From Pseudogemmobacter lacusdianii (GTDB taxonomy: Bacteria; Pseudomonadota; Alphaproteobacteria; Rhodobacterales; Rhodobacteraceae): a DNA stretch of 64,000 bases. A program made the translations under genes and the position numbers. The notes under the pieces were generated by a model that saw nothing but the letters and a program-made list of their open reading frames with translations, was not told the origin of the DNA and ran no database searches. The stretch lies in assembly GCF_030848395.1 (NCBI RefSeq), contig NZ_JAVDBT010000009.1, forward strand, positions 1 through 64,000, written 5' to 3'. Positions 36,709 to 46,900 of this stretch are shown in pieces; the first letter of the stretch is position 1; every line of letters starts with the position of its first letter.

Positions 36709-37155
36709 ATGACGCTTTACATCGATGCCGATGCCTGCCCGGTGAAGGAAGAAGCCGAGCGGGTGACGACGCGGCTGAAGGTGCGGATGGTGCTGGTGTC
36801 GAATGGCGGCATTCGCCCCTCGGCCAACCCATTGGTGGAAAGCCATTATGTCGGCGCGGGGCTGGATGAGGCGGATCGCTGGATCGCCGATCATGCCGGG
36901 CCGGGCGATGTGGTGGTGACCTCGGACATCCCGCTGGCGGCGCGGGTGATCGAGGGCGGCGCTGCCGTGGTGAAGCCCGACGGCACGGAGTTGACCGCGA
37001 CCAATATCGGCCAAGTGCTGGCGACGCGCGATCTGATGAGCGATTTGCGCAGCGCCGATCCTTTCCGGCAAGGCGGCGGGCGGCCGTTTTCAAAGGCAGA
37101 TCGGTCGCGGTTTTTGGATGTGCTGGACCGGGTGATGCGGCGGGTGGCGCGGTAG
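36709..37155 (+). CDS. YaiI/YqxD family protein (DUF188)
   Basis: A 148-residue PIN-like DUF188 protein. [14 protein letters not shown] at the N-terminus, [11 protein letters not shown] and the C-terminal [20 protein letters not shown] are the family blocks. The acidic residues resemble a nuclease fold, but no activity has been shown to my knowledge. GGAGG 5 nt upstream fixes the start. Monocistronic by spacing. Confidence 0.92.
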   Translation: MTLYIDADACPVKEEAERVTTRLKVRMVLVSNGGIRPSANPLVESHYVGAGLDEADRWIADHAGPGDVVVTSDIPLAARVIEGGAAVVKPDGTELTATNIGQVLATRDLMSDLRSADPFRQGGGRPFSKADRSRFLDVLDRVMRRVAR

Positions 37156-37245
37156 GATCGCAGGCCCATTGCAGGGCATTATACGACGCCTCATGTCGCG
37201 GATAAGCGCGCCATATAGCAGAAGTTTTGGTCTCTTAGCCCTATC

Positions 37246-38229
37246 ATGACGGCCCCAGTTTCCTCATCCGGCGGCAGCGCCTCGGCACAGAGTGGCATTT
37301 TCTTGGCCCTAGGCGGAGGCATTATCCTTTCGCTGAATGATCTTGCGATCAAAGCCTTAGCGGCGACGGGCTATCCTTTGCATCAAATCGTGCTGGTCCG
37401 GGCTTTGATCGGGATCACTCTGGTGTTGCTCGTGATGGCGGTCTCGGCGCGGGGGCTGGCGCAGATCTACTCGCGGCGCAAAAAAGCGCATCTTTTGCGG
37501 GTCTGCATCGTCGTTGTGTCGAATATGACCTATTTCGTCGGCCTGTCGCTGATGCCCTTGGCCGATGCGGTGGCGATTGCCTTTGTCTCGCCGCTGATCG
37601 TGACCGCGCTTTCAGCGCTGATCTTGGGCGAAGCGGTGGGGCCGCGCCGTTGGGCGGCGGTGGCTGTGGGGCTTTTGGGCGTGGTGGTGATGACGCGGCC
37701 GGGTTCGGGGATGATCCAGCCGGCGGCGGTGCTCGTGCTGATTTCGGCGGTTTGCTACGCCTCGAGCCACATCATGACACGCCAAATGCGCGACACGGAA
37801 TCGGCGGCCACGTTAAGCTTTTACGTGCAGCTGGGCTTTCTGGCGGTCAGCTCGATCATGGGATTGATGTTTGGCGATGGCCAGATGGCGCTGGCCCCCG
37901 ACAGCACCTTTGAGTTCCTGTTCCGGCCTTGGGTTTTGCCGCCGTTGGCCGATTGGTGGGCCTTCCTGGCCACCGGGCTGTCGGTTGGCATTGGCGGGCT
38001 GATGATGAGTCAAGCTTACCGCACCACCGAGGCGGCCTTGGTGGCGCCTTTCGAATATATCGCGATTCCAATGGCGATCCTGTGGGGCGTGTTGGTCTTT
38101 GGCACTTGGCCCGATCATATCGCTTGGCTCGGGATTGCGCTTATCTGCGGCGCGGGTCTTTATACGCTCTGGCGCGAGACGGTACGCAGAAAGGTTTCCG
38201 ATGTTGCAACCCCAGGCAGTGATCTTTGA
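37246..38229 (+). CDS. DMT family transporter (EamA domains)
   Basis: A 327-residue inner-membrane protein with two EamA repeats and about ten transmembrane helices. The first repeat includes LALGGGIILSLNDLAIKALAATG and the loop with LGEAVGPRRWAAVAVGLLGVVVM; the second ends near GTWPDHIAWLGIALICGAGLYTLW. The substrate, perhaps an amino acid or metabolite, is unknown. No strong ribosome site stands before the ATG. It overlaps the next gene by 29 nt. Confidence 0.87.
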   Translation: MTAPVSSSGGSASAQSGIFLALGGGIILSLNDLAIKALAATGYPLHQIVLVRALIGITLVLLVMAVSARGLAQIYSRRKKAHLLRVCIVVVSNMTYFVGLSLMPLADAVAIAFVSPLIVTALSALILGEAVGPRRWAAVAVGLLGVVVMTRPGSGMIQPAAVLVLISAVCYASSHIMTRQMRDTESAATLSFYVQLGFLAVSSIMGLMFGDGQMALAPDSTFEFLFRPWVLPPLADWWAFLATGLSVGIGGLMMSQAYRTTEAALVAPFEYIAIPMAILWGVLVFGTWPDHIAWLGIALICGAGLYTLWRETVRRKVSDVATPGSDL

Positions 38230-38827
38230 CATCGGCAATGTGCTGATCGGTTGGCAGCCCGAGGCCTATTACGATGCCCAGATTGGCCCCACGCGGCGGC
38301 AGGCGTTTTTCGATGCGGTGCCGATCCATGCGGTGAACCTTGAGATTGACCGCGGCGCGCCGTTTCTGGGCAGTTTGCAAGAGCTGGCAGGCGATTACCC
38401 CGATTGGCGCGATGAGATCCTAGGCTGGCACAAGGGCTGGCTGCAGATGGTGCAACCGGTGATTGAGGAATCCGTCGCCACTTTGCTGGCGCTGAAGGCC
38501 AAGGGCGTGCCGGTCTTTGCGCTGACGAATTTCGGCGATGAGACCTTTGAGATCGCGCTGAAGGCCTTTCCCTTTTTGCATACCTTCGACCGGGCTTTCG
38601 TCTCGGCCCGGTTGCGGTTGATCAAACCCGACCCGGCGATCTATGCCCATGTTGAGGCCGTGACCGGGCTCAAGGGCGATCAGATCCTCTTCACCGATGA
38701 TCGGCCCGAGAATATCGCGGCGGCGGCCGAGCGGGGCTGGCAGACACATCTCTTCACCGGCTGGCGCGCTTGGGCGCAACAGCTTGTGGCAACAGGTTTA
38801 CTGACGGAAAAGGAGGCCGGGCTGTGA
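38201..38827 (+). CDS. HAD-IA phosphatase (YihX-like)
   Basis: A 208-residue HAD phosphatase with motif I VIFDIGNVLIGW (D-x-x-x-N, as in YihX and epoxide-hydrolase N-domains), motif II ALTNFG, motif III IKPDPAIY and motif IV FTDDRPENIAAA. E. coli YihX acts on glucose-1-phosphate; the substrate here is not known. MLQPQAVIFD is chosen as the start because GAAAGG is 6 nt before it. It overlaps the transporter gene before and the cyclodeaminase-like gene after. Confidence 0.87.
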   Translation: MLQPQAVIFDIGNVLIGWQPEAYYDAQIGPTRRQAFFDAVPIHAVNLEIDRGAPFLGSLQELAGDYPDWRDEILGWHKGWLQMVQPVIEESVATLLALKAKGVPVFALTNFGDETFEIALKAFPFLHTFDRAFVSARLRLIKPDPAIYAHVEAVTGLKGDQILFTDDRPENIAAAAERGWQTHLFTGWRAWAQQLVATGLLTEKEAGL

Positions 38828-39729
38828 GTTTGCGTATCATCGGGCCAGAGGCGGAAGCGAAACTGACATGGGGCGGGCTGTTGCAGGCCTTTGAGGCGGG
38901 CCACCGGCTGGCGCAACCCGATATCAAGGATCTCTTCGTCTATCGCGGCGGCGATACTGTGCTGGACCGTGCGACGTGGATCGACGGGATTGGCGCTTTG
39001 GTCAAAGTGGCAACCATCGTGCCGGGCAATGCGCAGCGCGGGTTGCCGACGATCAATGGCATCGTGACTTTGTATGACGATGTCACGGGTGAGCTGACAG
39101 CTTTGGTCGATTTCCATCTGGTGACGAAATACAAAACCGCCGGTGACAGCCTTCTGTCGGCGAGCCGTTTGGCGCGCAAAGACAGCCGCAAGTTCTTGCT
39201 GGTCGGCGCGGGCAATGTGGCGCGCTCGATGGTTGAAGCCTATCGTTCGATCTTCCCCGATGCCGAATTCACCATCTGGTCGCGCAGCCTTGCCTCGGCC
39301 GAGGCGATGGCCGGGCCTTTGGGGCTGAAGGCGACGGCGGATCTTGAGGCGGCGGTGGCCGAGGCGGATGTGATCTGCACCTGCACCATGGCGACCGCTC
39401 CTTTGATAAAGGGCGAATGGCTGCGCCCCGGCCAGCATTTGGACCTCATTGGCGCCTACCGCCCCGATATGCGCGAGTTGGACGATGCGGCGATCGCGCG
39501 GGGGCGGCTTTTCGTCGATGCGCGCGCCACCACGGTGCATCATATCGGCGAGATCATGGCGCCGCTGAAATCGGGTGCGATCACCGAAGGCCATATCTTG
39601 GCCGATTTCTACGATGATCCGGCGCTGTTCACCCGCCGTTCCGACGATGAGATCACCATCGCCAAGAACGGTGGCGGCGCGCATCTCGATTTGATGACGG
39701 CCGATTACATCGTGAAGGCCAGCGCCTAA
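38824..39729 (+). CDS. Ornithine cyclodeaminase / mu-crystallin family protein
   Basis: A 301-residue NAD(P)-binding protein. FLLVGAGNVARSMVEAYRSIFP is the Rossmann motif; the N-terminal substrate domain includes TIVPGNAQRGLPTINGIVTLYD. Family members include ornithine cyclodeaminase, alanine dehydrogenase and ketimine reductases, so substrate is open. It starts at a GTG with the near-perfect AAGGAGG 7 nt upstream, overlapping the HAD stop (GTGA). It ends the three-gene operon. Confidence 0.88.
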   Translation: MSLRIIGPEAEAKLTWGGLLQAFEAGHRLAQPDIKDLFVYRGGDTVLDRATWIDGIGALVKVATIVPGNAQRGLPTINGIVTLYDDVTGELTALVDFHLVTKYKTAGDSLLSASRLARKDSRKFLLVGAGNVARSMVEAYRSIFPDAEFTIWSRSLASAEAMAGPLGLKATADLEAAVAEADVICTCTMATAPLIKGEWLRPGQHLDLIGAYRPDMRELDDAAIARGRLFVDARATTVHHIGEIMAPLKSGAITEGHILADFYDDPALFTRRSDDEITIAKNGGGAHLDLMTADYIVKASA

Positions 39730-39770
39730 GGCGTTCAAGGTGGGCGTTCGCGCCCGCCCTTCCCCCCGGC

Positions 39771-40064
39771 TTATTTCTTGCGCAGATAGGCGCTGGAGAC
39801 ATAGCCTTTCAGCCCGCGCGCGGCCTTCAGCGACACCTTACACCAGCTGGTGTTGCCCGAACGCTCGCAGCTTTGCACCCAAACCTCGGCGCCATTGGGC
39901 AGACCCACGATCACGGTATAGCCGACGCCGGGTCCGCTGCGCAGTTTCAGCATATCTTCGCCTTTGACGCCCACGACCTCATGGATGCCGCGTTGATCGG
40001 CTAGGGCGGTTTGGGGGCCAAGCGAGAGGAGCCCAAGGGAGAGGGCCAGAAGGGTGTTGCGCAT
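39771..40064 (-). CDS. Exported SH3 domain protein
   Basis: A 97-residue protein. A signal peptide (MRNTLLALSLGLLSLG, cleavage after ALA near residue 22) is followed by one bacterial SH3 domain with LKLRSGPGVGYTVIVGLPNG and WCKVS...GLKGYVSSAYL. Two Cys may form a disulfide in the periplasm. Such domains often bind peptidoglycan or peptides. It lies alone between the OCD-like gene (convergent) and the barrel protein. Confidence 0.87.
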   Translation of the reverse strand: MRNTLLALSLGLLSLGPQTALADQRGIHEVVGVKGEDMLKLRSGPGVGYTVIVGLPNGAEVWVQSCERSGNTSWCKVSLKAARGLKGYVSSAYLRKK

Positions 40065-40235
40065 CTTTGTGTCGCCTGTGTTTGAACTGCTCGGCGATCA
40101 TTTACGCCCCCCCGCCCCTGCCATGCAACCGCGCCGCAGTCGCGGTGCGGCGGGCATCGGCGAAAGCCTGCGAAGGGGGGCGTTTGGAAGGTGCAAAGGA
40201 ATGCGCTTGCGCAATGGAATGACGGGTCGCATGAA

Positions 40236-40261
40236 AAACCCCGCCACAATGGGCGGGGTTT
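40236..40261 (-). terminator. Terminator of the surface-protein operon
   Basis: AAACCCCGCC-ACAATG-GGCGGGGTTT. On the minus strand it is followed by TTTTTC, 32 nt after the barrel-protein stop. Confidence 0.85.
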
Positions 40262-40292
40262 CGTCATTTTCTATGCTTGGACTTGGGCGGTT

Positions 40293-43200
40293 TTAGAACT
40301 TGGCCAAGAGGTTGATATGCATGCCCTCACGCTCGCCCTCGATCAGGCGCAGGTCGTCCGAGACTTCGCCCCAAAGATAGCCCACGCCCAGCTTCACGTT
40401 TGAACCGAGGTGACGATAGACCGAGATCAACCCGGCATTCTCGGTCACCTCATGCTCATGCAGGCGCATGCTGCGCAGTTCGGCCATCACATCCCAATTG
40501 TGCACGAAGTTGTAATCGGCGCGCAGGATGGCGAGCGTCGCGGCATTGTCGACCAATTCGCCGGTGCCACGGGTCTCGACCGTGCCAGAGCGGTGACCAA
40601 GCTTGGCGCCGATCGTCCATTGCGTGTTCAGATCGTAATTGGCGTCGATGCTGAAAATATGGCTGCGCTGGCGCGGACCTTCGATATCGCCGGCGACGTT
40701 GACCTGATCGGGACCCGGCAGGTCTTCAAGCCAAGTGTAGCGCAGCAGAAGGTTCAGCCGGTCGTCCATCACCGGGCGGAAGGCATAGCCGATGTTGGCC
40801 TCGATATAGCGGCCATCGCGCAGGCTATCTTGGCTTGAGGTCGAGACGGCGGCGGCGAGATCAAAGAGCAAGCGTTGCTCTTCGTCAATCTTCCACGTCA
40901 CGCCAGCGTCGATCAGCCAGTTTTCGCGGTCAAGCTTGCCATCGGTCGAGCGGTCCACACGGTATTCGCTGCGCAAAGCGGCATCGATCCCATCCTTCTC
41001 GGCGTAATGCACGCCAGCGGAATAGCCCAAACGGCGATAGGTGCCGTTCTGCTCGGTCTCGGTCGAGCCGTAGTCGATGCCGCCGGTCCATGTCCAAAGA
41101 TCGCTGGGGCGATAGGAGACGCCGTAGGTGTTGGTCAGCGCCGGATTGGCGCCCAGACGGTCGAAACGCGCTTCGGTTTGCAGGCTGACAGCCTCGCTTA
41201 GCTTTTGCGAGGCGCCGGTGACGAAGGTGCCGCCGTCACGGCCGGTGAGCGTTTGGTCATAGCGGCGCAGCGGATCAAGCGCATAGCCGATGTGGTAGGA
41301 CGAACCCGCGCCATTGTCTTGGGTAAGCGCCAGTCGCCCTGCCCCGCCAAGGCTGCCGGTCGAGACCTCGCCTTCGACGCCGTAACGTTCAGACAGCTGC
41401 CAAGCGCCGCCAAGGCCGAAGCGGTCATTGGTCTCCATCGTGCCGGTTTTGCGCAACGTGCCTTGGGCAAAGGCCCATAGCGCGTGATCCTCATCGCGCT
41501 CCCACACCAGACGCATGCCGCCATCGGTGCGCAGCCCGCTTTCTTCGCGGGTGCTGCCGCTGTCGATGCGGCGGCTGTGGGCGATGCCGGCTTCAAGCCG
41601 CCATTGCTCGGTCAACTGGGTGATGAAGCGCAGATCGGCGCTGTCATCGCGTTGGCCGTCGGCGTCGCTGAAGGCTTCAAGGTTGAAGCCAAGGCTGTAG
41701 CGGTCGGAGAAGGCGATCTTGCCCGAGAGGCCGTAGTTCGATTGCGTGGCGGCCACGTCATGATCGGCCGAGACAAAGCCGCGCTCGCGGCGTTCGGCGA
41801 AGCCTGCGATCTCGCCCGAAAGGCGGGAGTTGCTGAGCTCTGCCAGATCGGCGGCAAAGTTCAGCCCATAGGCGCGGCCCTTCAGGCCAAGCGCACCGTT
41901 CGAGGGCTTGCCGCTGGTTTCAGCGGCACGAGGGTCATTGTCCAAGCCGCCGTTGAGCGAATGGCTGGCGCCAAAGCCCGGCCCTTCGCTTTGCGCCAGA
42001 TCGAGCCGCAGCCAAGTGGCCTCGGACTGGCGCAAGAGAAGATCGCCGCCCGCAGCGGTATTGTCGGACACGCCCGAGGTGTCGCGCTGGCCGCTGACGC
42101 CAAGGCGCAGGTGCTCGCCGATCCATGCCTCGGCCCGTCCGCCGGTGGAGTAACCATCCACATCGCCAATCGTCGGCACATATTCATATTGCACCACCAG
42201 ATTGGCCTCGGCGCCGCCCAAGGGACGGTCGGTCAGGAAGCCGTCGCCGACCGACGAACTGAGCGGGCGGCGCAGGATCACGACGCCTTGGTAGAAGTCG
42301 ATCTCGTAATCGGTGTCTTCGGCCAGTTGGCGCCGCTCAATCACCCGGCCCGAGATTGGGTCGCGCATCTCGACCCAGATGGTTTCCGTGCCCGGCAAGA
42401 TGTCTTGGCGGCGCAGGAAATAGGCCGAACCGCCGGTGCCGCGCAGCACATCGCGCTGGCTGAGGCGATCGGGGTTGGCGGCATGCAGCGTCACCATCGC
42501 GGCGGCTTCACCGGATGGGGTCACCTGCGGCGAGACCCATTTGCCTTGCGCGCCATAAAGCGTGCGGTCCGAGCGGATCAGCGGCGAAGACCCGGGCGTG
42601 GCTTGGAAATCGCCCCACATCAGATGCGAATTGCCGTGATCGACGCGGGCATAAAGCTTGCCCGAGGTCGGCGCGTCATCGATCATCTGGCTGTCATCGC
42701 CAAAGGTCGGATAGACATCATCGCCGGCGATGCGGGCCTGCACGCGGTCGGGGTTCTTTTCGTCCAGATCGCGGATCAGATCGCGCAGCTCACCCTCGCG
42801 GGTGTCAGCCGACAGCCGGAACGTATAGCCCCCCGCCGTGACGCCTTTGGCATAGCCAGCAAGGCGACCCAAAGCGTAGGACCCTTCGGTCTTATCGGTG
42901 CCGTAAGTCAGGTCGGCTTGGCCGACGTAGAACCAATCGCTGACCGGGATTTCCACCCGGCGTGCGGGGCCGTTTGCTCCGGCGCGGATGGTGTGGACGC
43001 CGGGCGGCAAGATCCGCTCGATGACAAAGCGCCCCGAGCCATCAAGTGCCACACGCTCGCCCATCACCTCGATGCTGGACGCACCCTCCGGGCCGCTGCC
43101 CGAAACGGTGACGGTGCCACCCCGCACCGGAATGGCGCGGCGGCGGGTCATGTCTTCCCCGTCATCGCTTGCATAAAGCGGGGCATTCTTCGGCTCGGTC

Positions 43201-43898
43201 GGTTGGTCCTTGGCAAGGCGGCTGAGCGTGACGGGCGTGGTCTCATCAAAGCGACCGGCGGCGTCATAGACGCGCAGCACGACGACATAGTCGCGCACCT
43301 CAGCGGTGTCGGGCATCACCCATGCCGCCTCGTGGTTCAGCGTCACCGGCAGTTTGGCCAAGGGCACATGCGGGCGGGCGGCATCGGCGATGCGCAGCTC
43401 GGCCGAGGTGACCCAAGCGGGATAGTTCGCAGCAGGGCGCAGGCCGATGCGGCTGCCCGCCACATAGCCCGCGCGACCATCCGAGGTCACCAAAGACAGA
43501 CGGCGCGGCGTCTCGAGCCCGCTGAAGCTGACTTGGATGTCATCACTGGCCAGCAAAAGATCGGCCTTACGCTCGGTCGCACCGTCAAGGCTGGGCGCGG
43601 GGCGCTTGGGCTCTTCGATGGTGATGCGGAAGCCTTCGGGCGCCGCGATCGGGGCGACGCCGTCTTTCTCGGTGTTTTTGCCGGGCGCGAGCGGGATGAT
43701 ATGCCCCGCATCGGGCCGCGCGCAATTGTCAGGCAATTGGCCGCCAATCAGCGGGCAGCCGTGGATGCCTCCGGTTTTCACCGAAGGCGTCTCGGCCCAG
43801 CTGGGCGCTTGCAGGAGGCAGAGGAGGCTGCCTCCTGTCATCAACGCAGCGATGGATCTACGGGCGAAAGCACGGGTCGTCATAGAAAACGCAGTCAT
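40293..43898 (-). CDS. Large outer-membrane beta-barrel protein, partner of giant repeat protein
   Basis: A 1201-residue exported protein. A signal peptide ends near PSWA at about 35. Residues about 40-320 are soluble, strand-rich domains, including an Ig-like segment (VTVSGSGPEGASSIEVMGERVAL). From DWFYVGQADLTYGTD (about 324) to the end it is alternating amphipathic strands with many aromatic girdle residues, ending in LLAKF; a terminal Phe is the recognition mark for BAM-inserted barrels. No TonB plug or TonB box is seen. It starts 3 nt after the giant gene. A transport, anchoring or secretion role for the giant protein is inferred. Confidence 0.8.
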   Translation of the reverse strand: MTAFSMTTRAFARRSIAALMTGGSLLCLLQAPSWAETPSVKTGGIHGCPLIGGQLPDNCARPDAGHIIPLAPGKNTEKDGVAPIAAPEGFRITIEEPKRPAPSLDGATERKADLLLASDDIQVSFSGLETPRRLSLVTSDGRAGYVAGSRIGLRPAANYPAWVTSAELRIADAARPHVPLAKLPVTLNHEAAWVMPDTAEVRDYVVVLRVYDAAGRFDETTPVTLSRLAKDQPTEPKNAPLYASDDGEDMTRRRAIPVRGGTVTVSGSGPEGASSIEVMGERVALDGSGRFVIERILPPGVHTIRAGANGPARRVEIPVSDWFYVGQADLTYGTDKTEGSYALGRLAGYAKGVTAGGYTFRLSADTREGELRDLIRDLDEKNPDRVQARIAGDDVYPTFGDDSQMIDDAPTSGKLYARVDHGNSHLMWGDFQATPGSSPLIRSDRTLYGAQGKWVSPQVTPSGEAAAMVTLHAANPDRLSQRDVLRGTGGSAYFLRRQDILPGTETIWVEMRDPISGRVIERRQLAEDTDYEIDFYQGVVILRRPLSSSVGDGFLTDRPLGGAEANLVVQYEYVPTIGDVDGYSTGGRAEAWIGEHLRLGVSGQRDTSGVSDNTAAGGDLLLRQSEATWLRLDLAQSEGPGFGASHSLNGGLDNDPRAAETSGKPSNGALGLKGRAYGLNFAADLAELSNSRLSGEIAGFAERRERGFVSADHDVAATQSNYGLSGKIAFSDRYSLGFNLEAFSDADGQRDDSADLRFITQLTEQWRLEAGIAHSRRIDSGSTREESGLRTDGGMRLVWERDEDHALWAFAQGTLRKTGTMETNDRFGLGGAWQLSERYGVEGEVSTGSLGGAGRLALTQDNGAGSSYHIGYALDPLRRYDQTLTGRDGGTFVTGASQKLSEAVSLQTEARFDRLGANPALTNTYGVSYRPSDLWTWTGGIDYGSTETEQNGTYRRLGYSAGVHYAEKDGIDAALRSEYRVDRSTDGKLDRENWLIDAGVTWKIDEEQRLLFDLAAAVSTSSQDSLRDGRYIEANIGYAFRPVMDDRLNLLLRYTWLEDLPGPDQVNVAGDIEGPRQRSHIFSIDANYDLNTQWTIGAKLGHRSGTVETRGTGELVDNAATLAILRADYNFVHNWDVMAELRSMRLHEHEVTENAGLISVYRHLGSNVKLGVGYLWGEVSDDLRLIEGEREGMHINLLAKF

Positions 43899-43901
43899 CG
43901 C

Positions 43902-46900
43902 TTAGTTCTTCTTCTCGTCGGGCTTTTGGATCATGGTTTCAAGCAAGAGGCCGTAACGGCCGCTGCCTCTCCAGATCTGCTTCAGCTCACGCTCAATCAG
44001 CTTGAGACGGGATTTCACCACACGCTCACGCTCGCCGGTTTGGAGGTAGACGATCCGCATCACCGAAGGCGTGTTGCGGATCTGGCGGGCCACATCCTTG
44101 AGGCTGTCGCGCAAAGCGTCATTCAGGGTCTCTTCGCCGTCTTCGAGCGCGAAGGCACGGGCATCGATGTCCAGCCGCACAAGGCGGGCCATCGAGGCAC
44201 CGAAGTTCAGCTCGACCATCTTGCCGGCGGTCAGACGCACATCACCGGGGTTCTCGGTGGTGATGCGGTAGCCGGTCGGCAGGCTGCGATCATCCAGCTT
44301 CAGCACATAGTTGGTGCCGATATCGCGCGGCAGATCGGCACAAGGCACATGGTAGCGCCCGTGGCGGTCTGTCGTGATGATCGTGCCGCGCACCGTCACC
44401 AGTCGGGCGCCCGCAATCCCCGGCTCGCCGGGGTTTTGGTAGCCGTCAAGGTTGTAGTCGTCAAAGACGGTGCCGATGACGGTGCCGCAGTCGAAGACCG
44501 GATCGGCATCGACCATGATCGTCGCGGTTGCCTCACGCGAGTTCGGCCGCCCGGTGACCGGGTTGAAGCTTTGCGCGCGGTTGACTTGCGGACCGGGTTG
44601 GACCGCGCCCGAGACCAAGACTTGCAGTTCGATGATGGTCGAGGCGCCGGGGGCAAGCTCGATATCGCGGAACCACAGGGTTTGGCCCTTGCGTTCAGGC
44701 TCTTGCATCAGGCTGCCGACGCGGCCGGTGCCTTTGCGGTAGATCAGCCCATCCGGCAGGCGGTCACGCACATCAACGCGCACCGTCAGCTGGTTCGAGG
44801 CGTTCTGCACACGGATGCTATAAGGCACCAGCTGGCCCGAACGCACGGTGCCAAGCCCAGCGGTCTTCTCAACGAAGATGCCTTCGGCTGCACTGAGCGA
44901 GGTGACGGTGGTGCTTTCGTTGGACTGCGCCGTTTCCGGTCCGAAGATCGCCTCGGCCGAAGCTTGCGCGTTCAACTGCACCTCACCCGCCTCGACATCG
45001 GCTTTGGTGACGATGTGGCTGGTGCCGGTGCAGCTGATCACCGCGCTTTCGCCCGGCATCAGCGTCAGCGGCGCGCAGACCATACCCGGCAGCATCGCAC
45101 CATTCACGGGCGAGGTGAGCAGCGGCAGCGTGACATTCTCAACCGGCACCGGACCATCATTGGTCACGGTGAAGCGGTAGTGAATCTCATCGCCCTCGCC
45201 CGTCAGCCCGTCACCGTCGCGATCGTCGATCCTTGTGATCTCGGTCTTCAACAAGATCGATGGCGGCGCGGAATAGTCGAGCGAGACCGTAGCCTCGTTC
45301 GAGATATTCCCGTCATTGTCTTTGACGGTGTATTGGATCGGGGTTGGGCTGCCGTAATAGCCAGGGTTGGGTGTGAAGGTGATGGCCCCAGTTTCGGGAT
45401 CCACCGTCCAACGGCCCTCGCCTGCGACAACCTTCACGCGGCCAAAGTTGTCGCCGCCAACGATCTGAACCGAGGTCGGATCCAGCCAGCCATCCGCATC
45501 CCCGTCTTTGCCGACGGGATCTGCGCTGCCTTCGACTTTGGTGCCGCCCAAGACATCGACCGTGATGGGGCGGGTCACCTCGGCTTTAAGGCCAAGGTCA
45601 TCCTGCGCCACCGGCGGGACCGGAGTATAACCGATCGTCACCTTGGCCGCGTTCGAGACGTTTCCGTCGTTATCTTCCACGGTGTAGCGGATCGGCTCGG
45701 GGCTGCCGGTGAAGAGCAGACGGTCCGAACTGTCGCGCAGAGGGTCAAAGGAGATGTAAGTCTCATCCCCTTCGATCTCGACACGCCAAGTGCCTTGGCC
45801 CGGGATCACCAGCTCTTTGCCATTGCCCGGCGCGCCGATGATCTTGACGCTTTCGGGATCCAGCGAGCCATCCGGGTCATAGTCCTTCAGCGCCGGATCG
45901 CCCGGCGGGTTCAGCACCGGCACCGAAACTTTCTCACCGGTTTTCTGGCCCGTAACGCTGTCGTCCTGCGCCACCGGCGGAACCGGGGTGAATTTCAGCG
46001 TGATCGTGCCGGGCTCGGAGACCGCTTTTTGGTCTTCGGGCGCGTCTGCCGGGCCGTCTTTGATGACATATTCCACCACTTTAGGATCAGCGGTGAAGCC
46101 GTCTTCGGGGGTGAATTCGATATAGGTCTCGCCGGTCGCGTCATTGACTTCGACCGTCCAGACCCCCTCGCCCGGAACCACGAGCCGGTCGGTTTCTTGG
46201 CCGTTGTCGTCCAAGAGTTTGACCGAAGCGGGGTCAAGCTTGCGCAGATCATCTTTGTCGGGATCGCTGTCATTGCGGGCGACATAGATGCTGACGGGCG
46301 TGCCGGTGGTCAGATCTTCCAAAAGATCATCCTCGGCCACGGGGCGGCGATTGAGATCGCTGACCGTGGGCGTGCCGGGGGTGCCGTCGGCGCTGGAGGT
46401 GGTGCTGATCTCGCCGCCACCGGGCACGCGGCCCTTCACAGTGGCGGTGTTCTCAACCCGGCCCTCGGCCAGCATATCGGCGGTCGGTGCAAAGGAGACC
46501 GGGCCGATCGATTGCTGTGCGCCGGGCGCCAGAGTGGCGATATGGCCGATGTTCGAGGCCCCAAGCATCGGGTCAGTGAGGCGCAGATCGCTCAGCGTCA
46601 CATTGCCGGTGTTCTCGACCACGAAGCTATATTCGATGTGGTCGCCCGCATCCATGAACTGGTTGGCGTTCACATCCACAACAAGCGCGGTTTTGAGCAG
46701 CGTCAGACCGGGCGTGAGTGTGATCTTCAGCTCTTCATCATCGGCGTCATTGACCCGTTGGCCGCTGGCCGCATTGCCGGTGACGAGGGCGGTGTTGAGC
46801 ACACGGCCTGCGTCGATCTGGCTTTGCGTCAGCGTCAAGGTCAGCGGCGCTTGCACGACATTATCGGCATCGCTTTGGCCTTTGACCGGCTGGAAGACCT

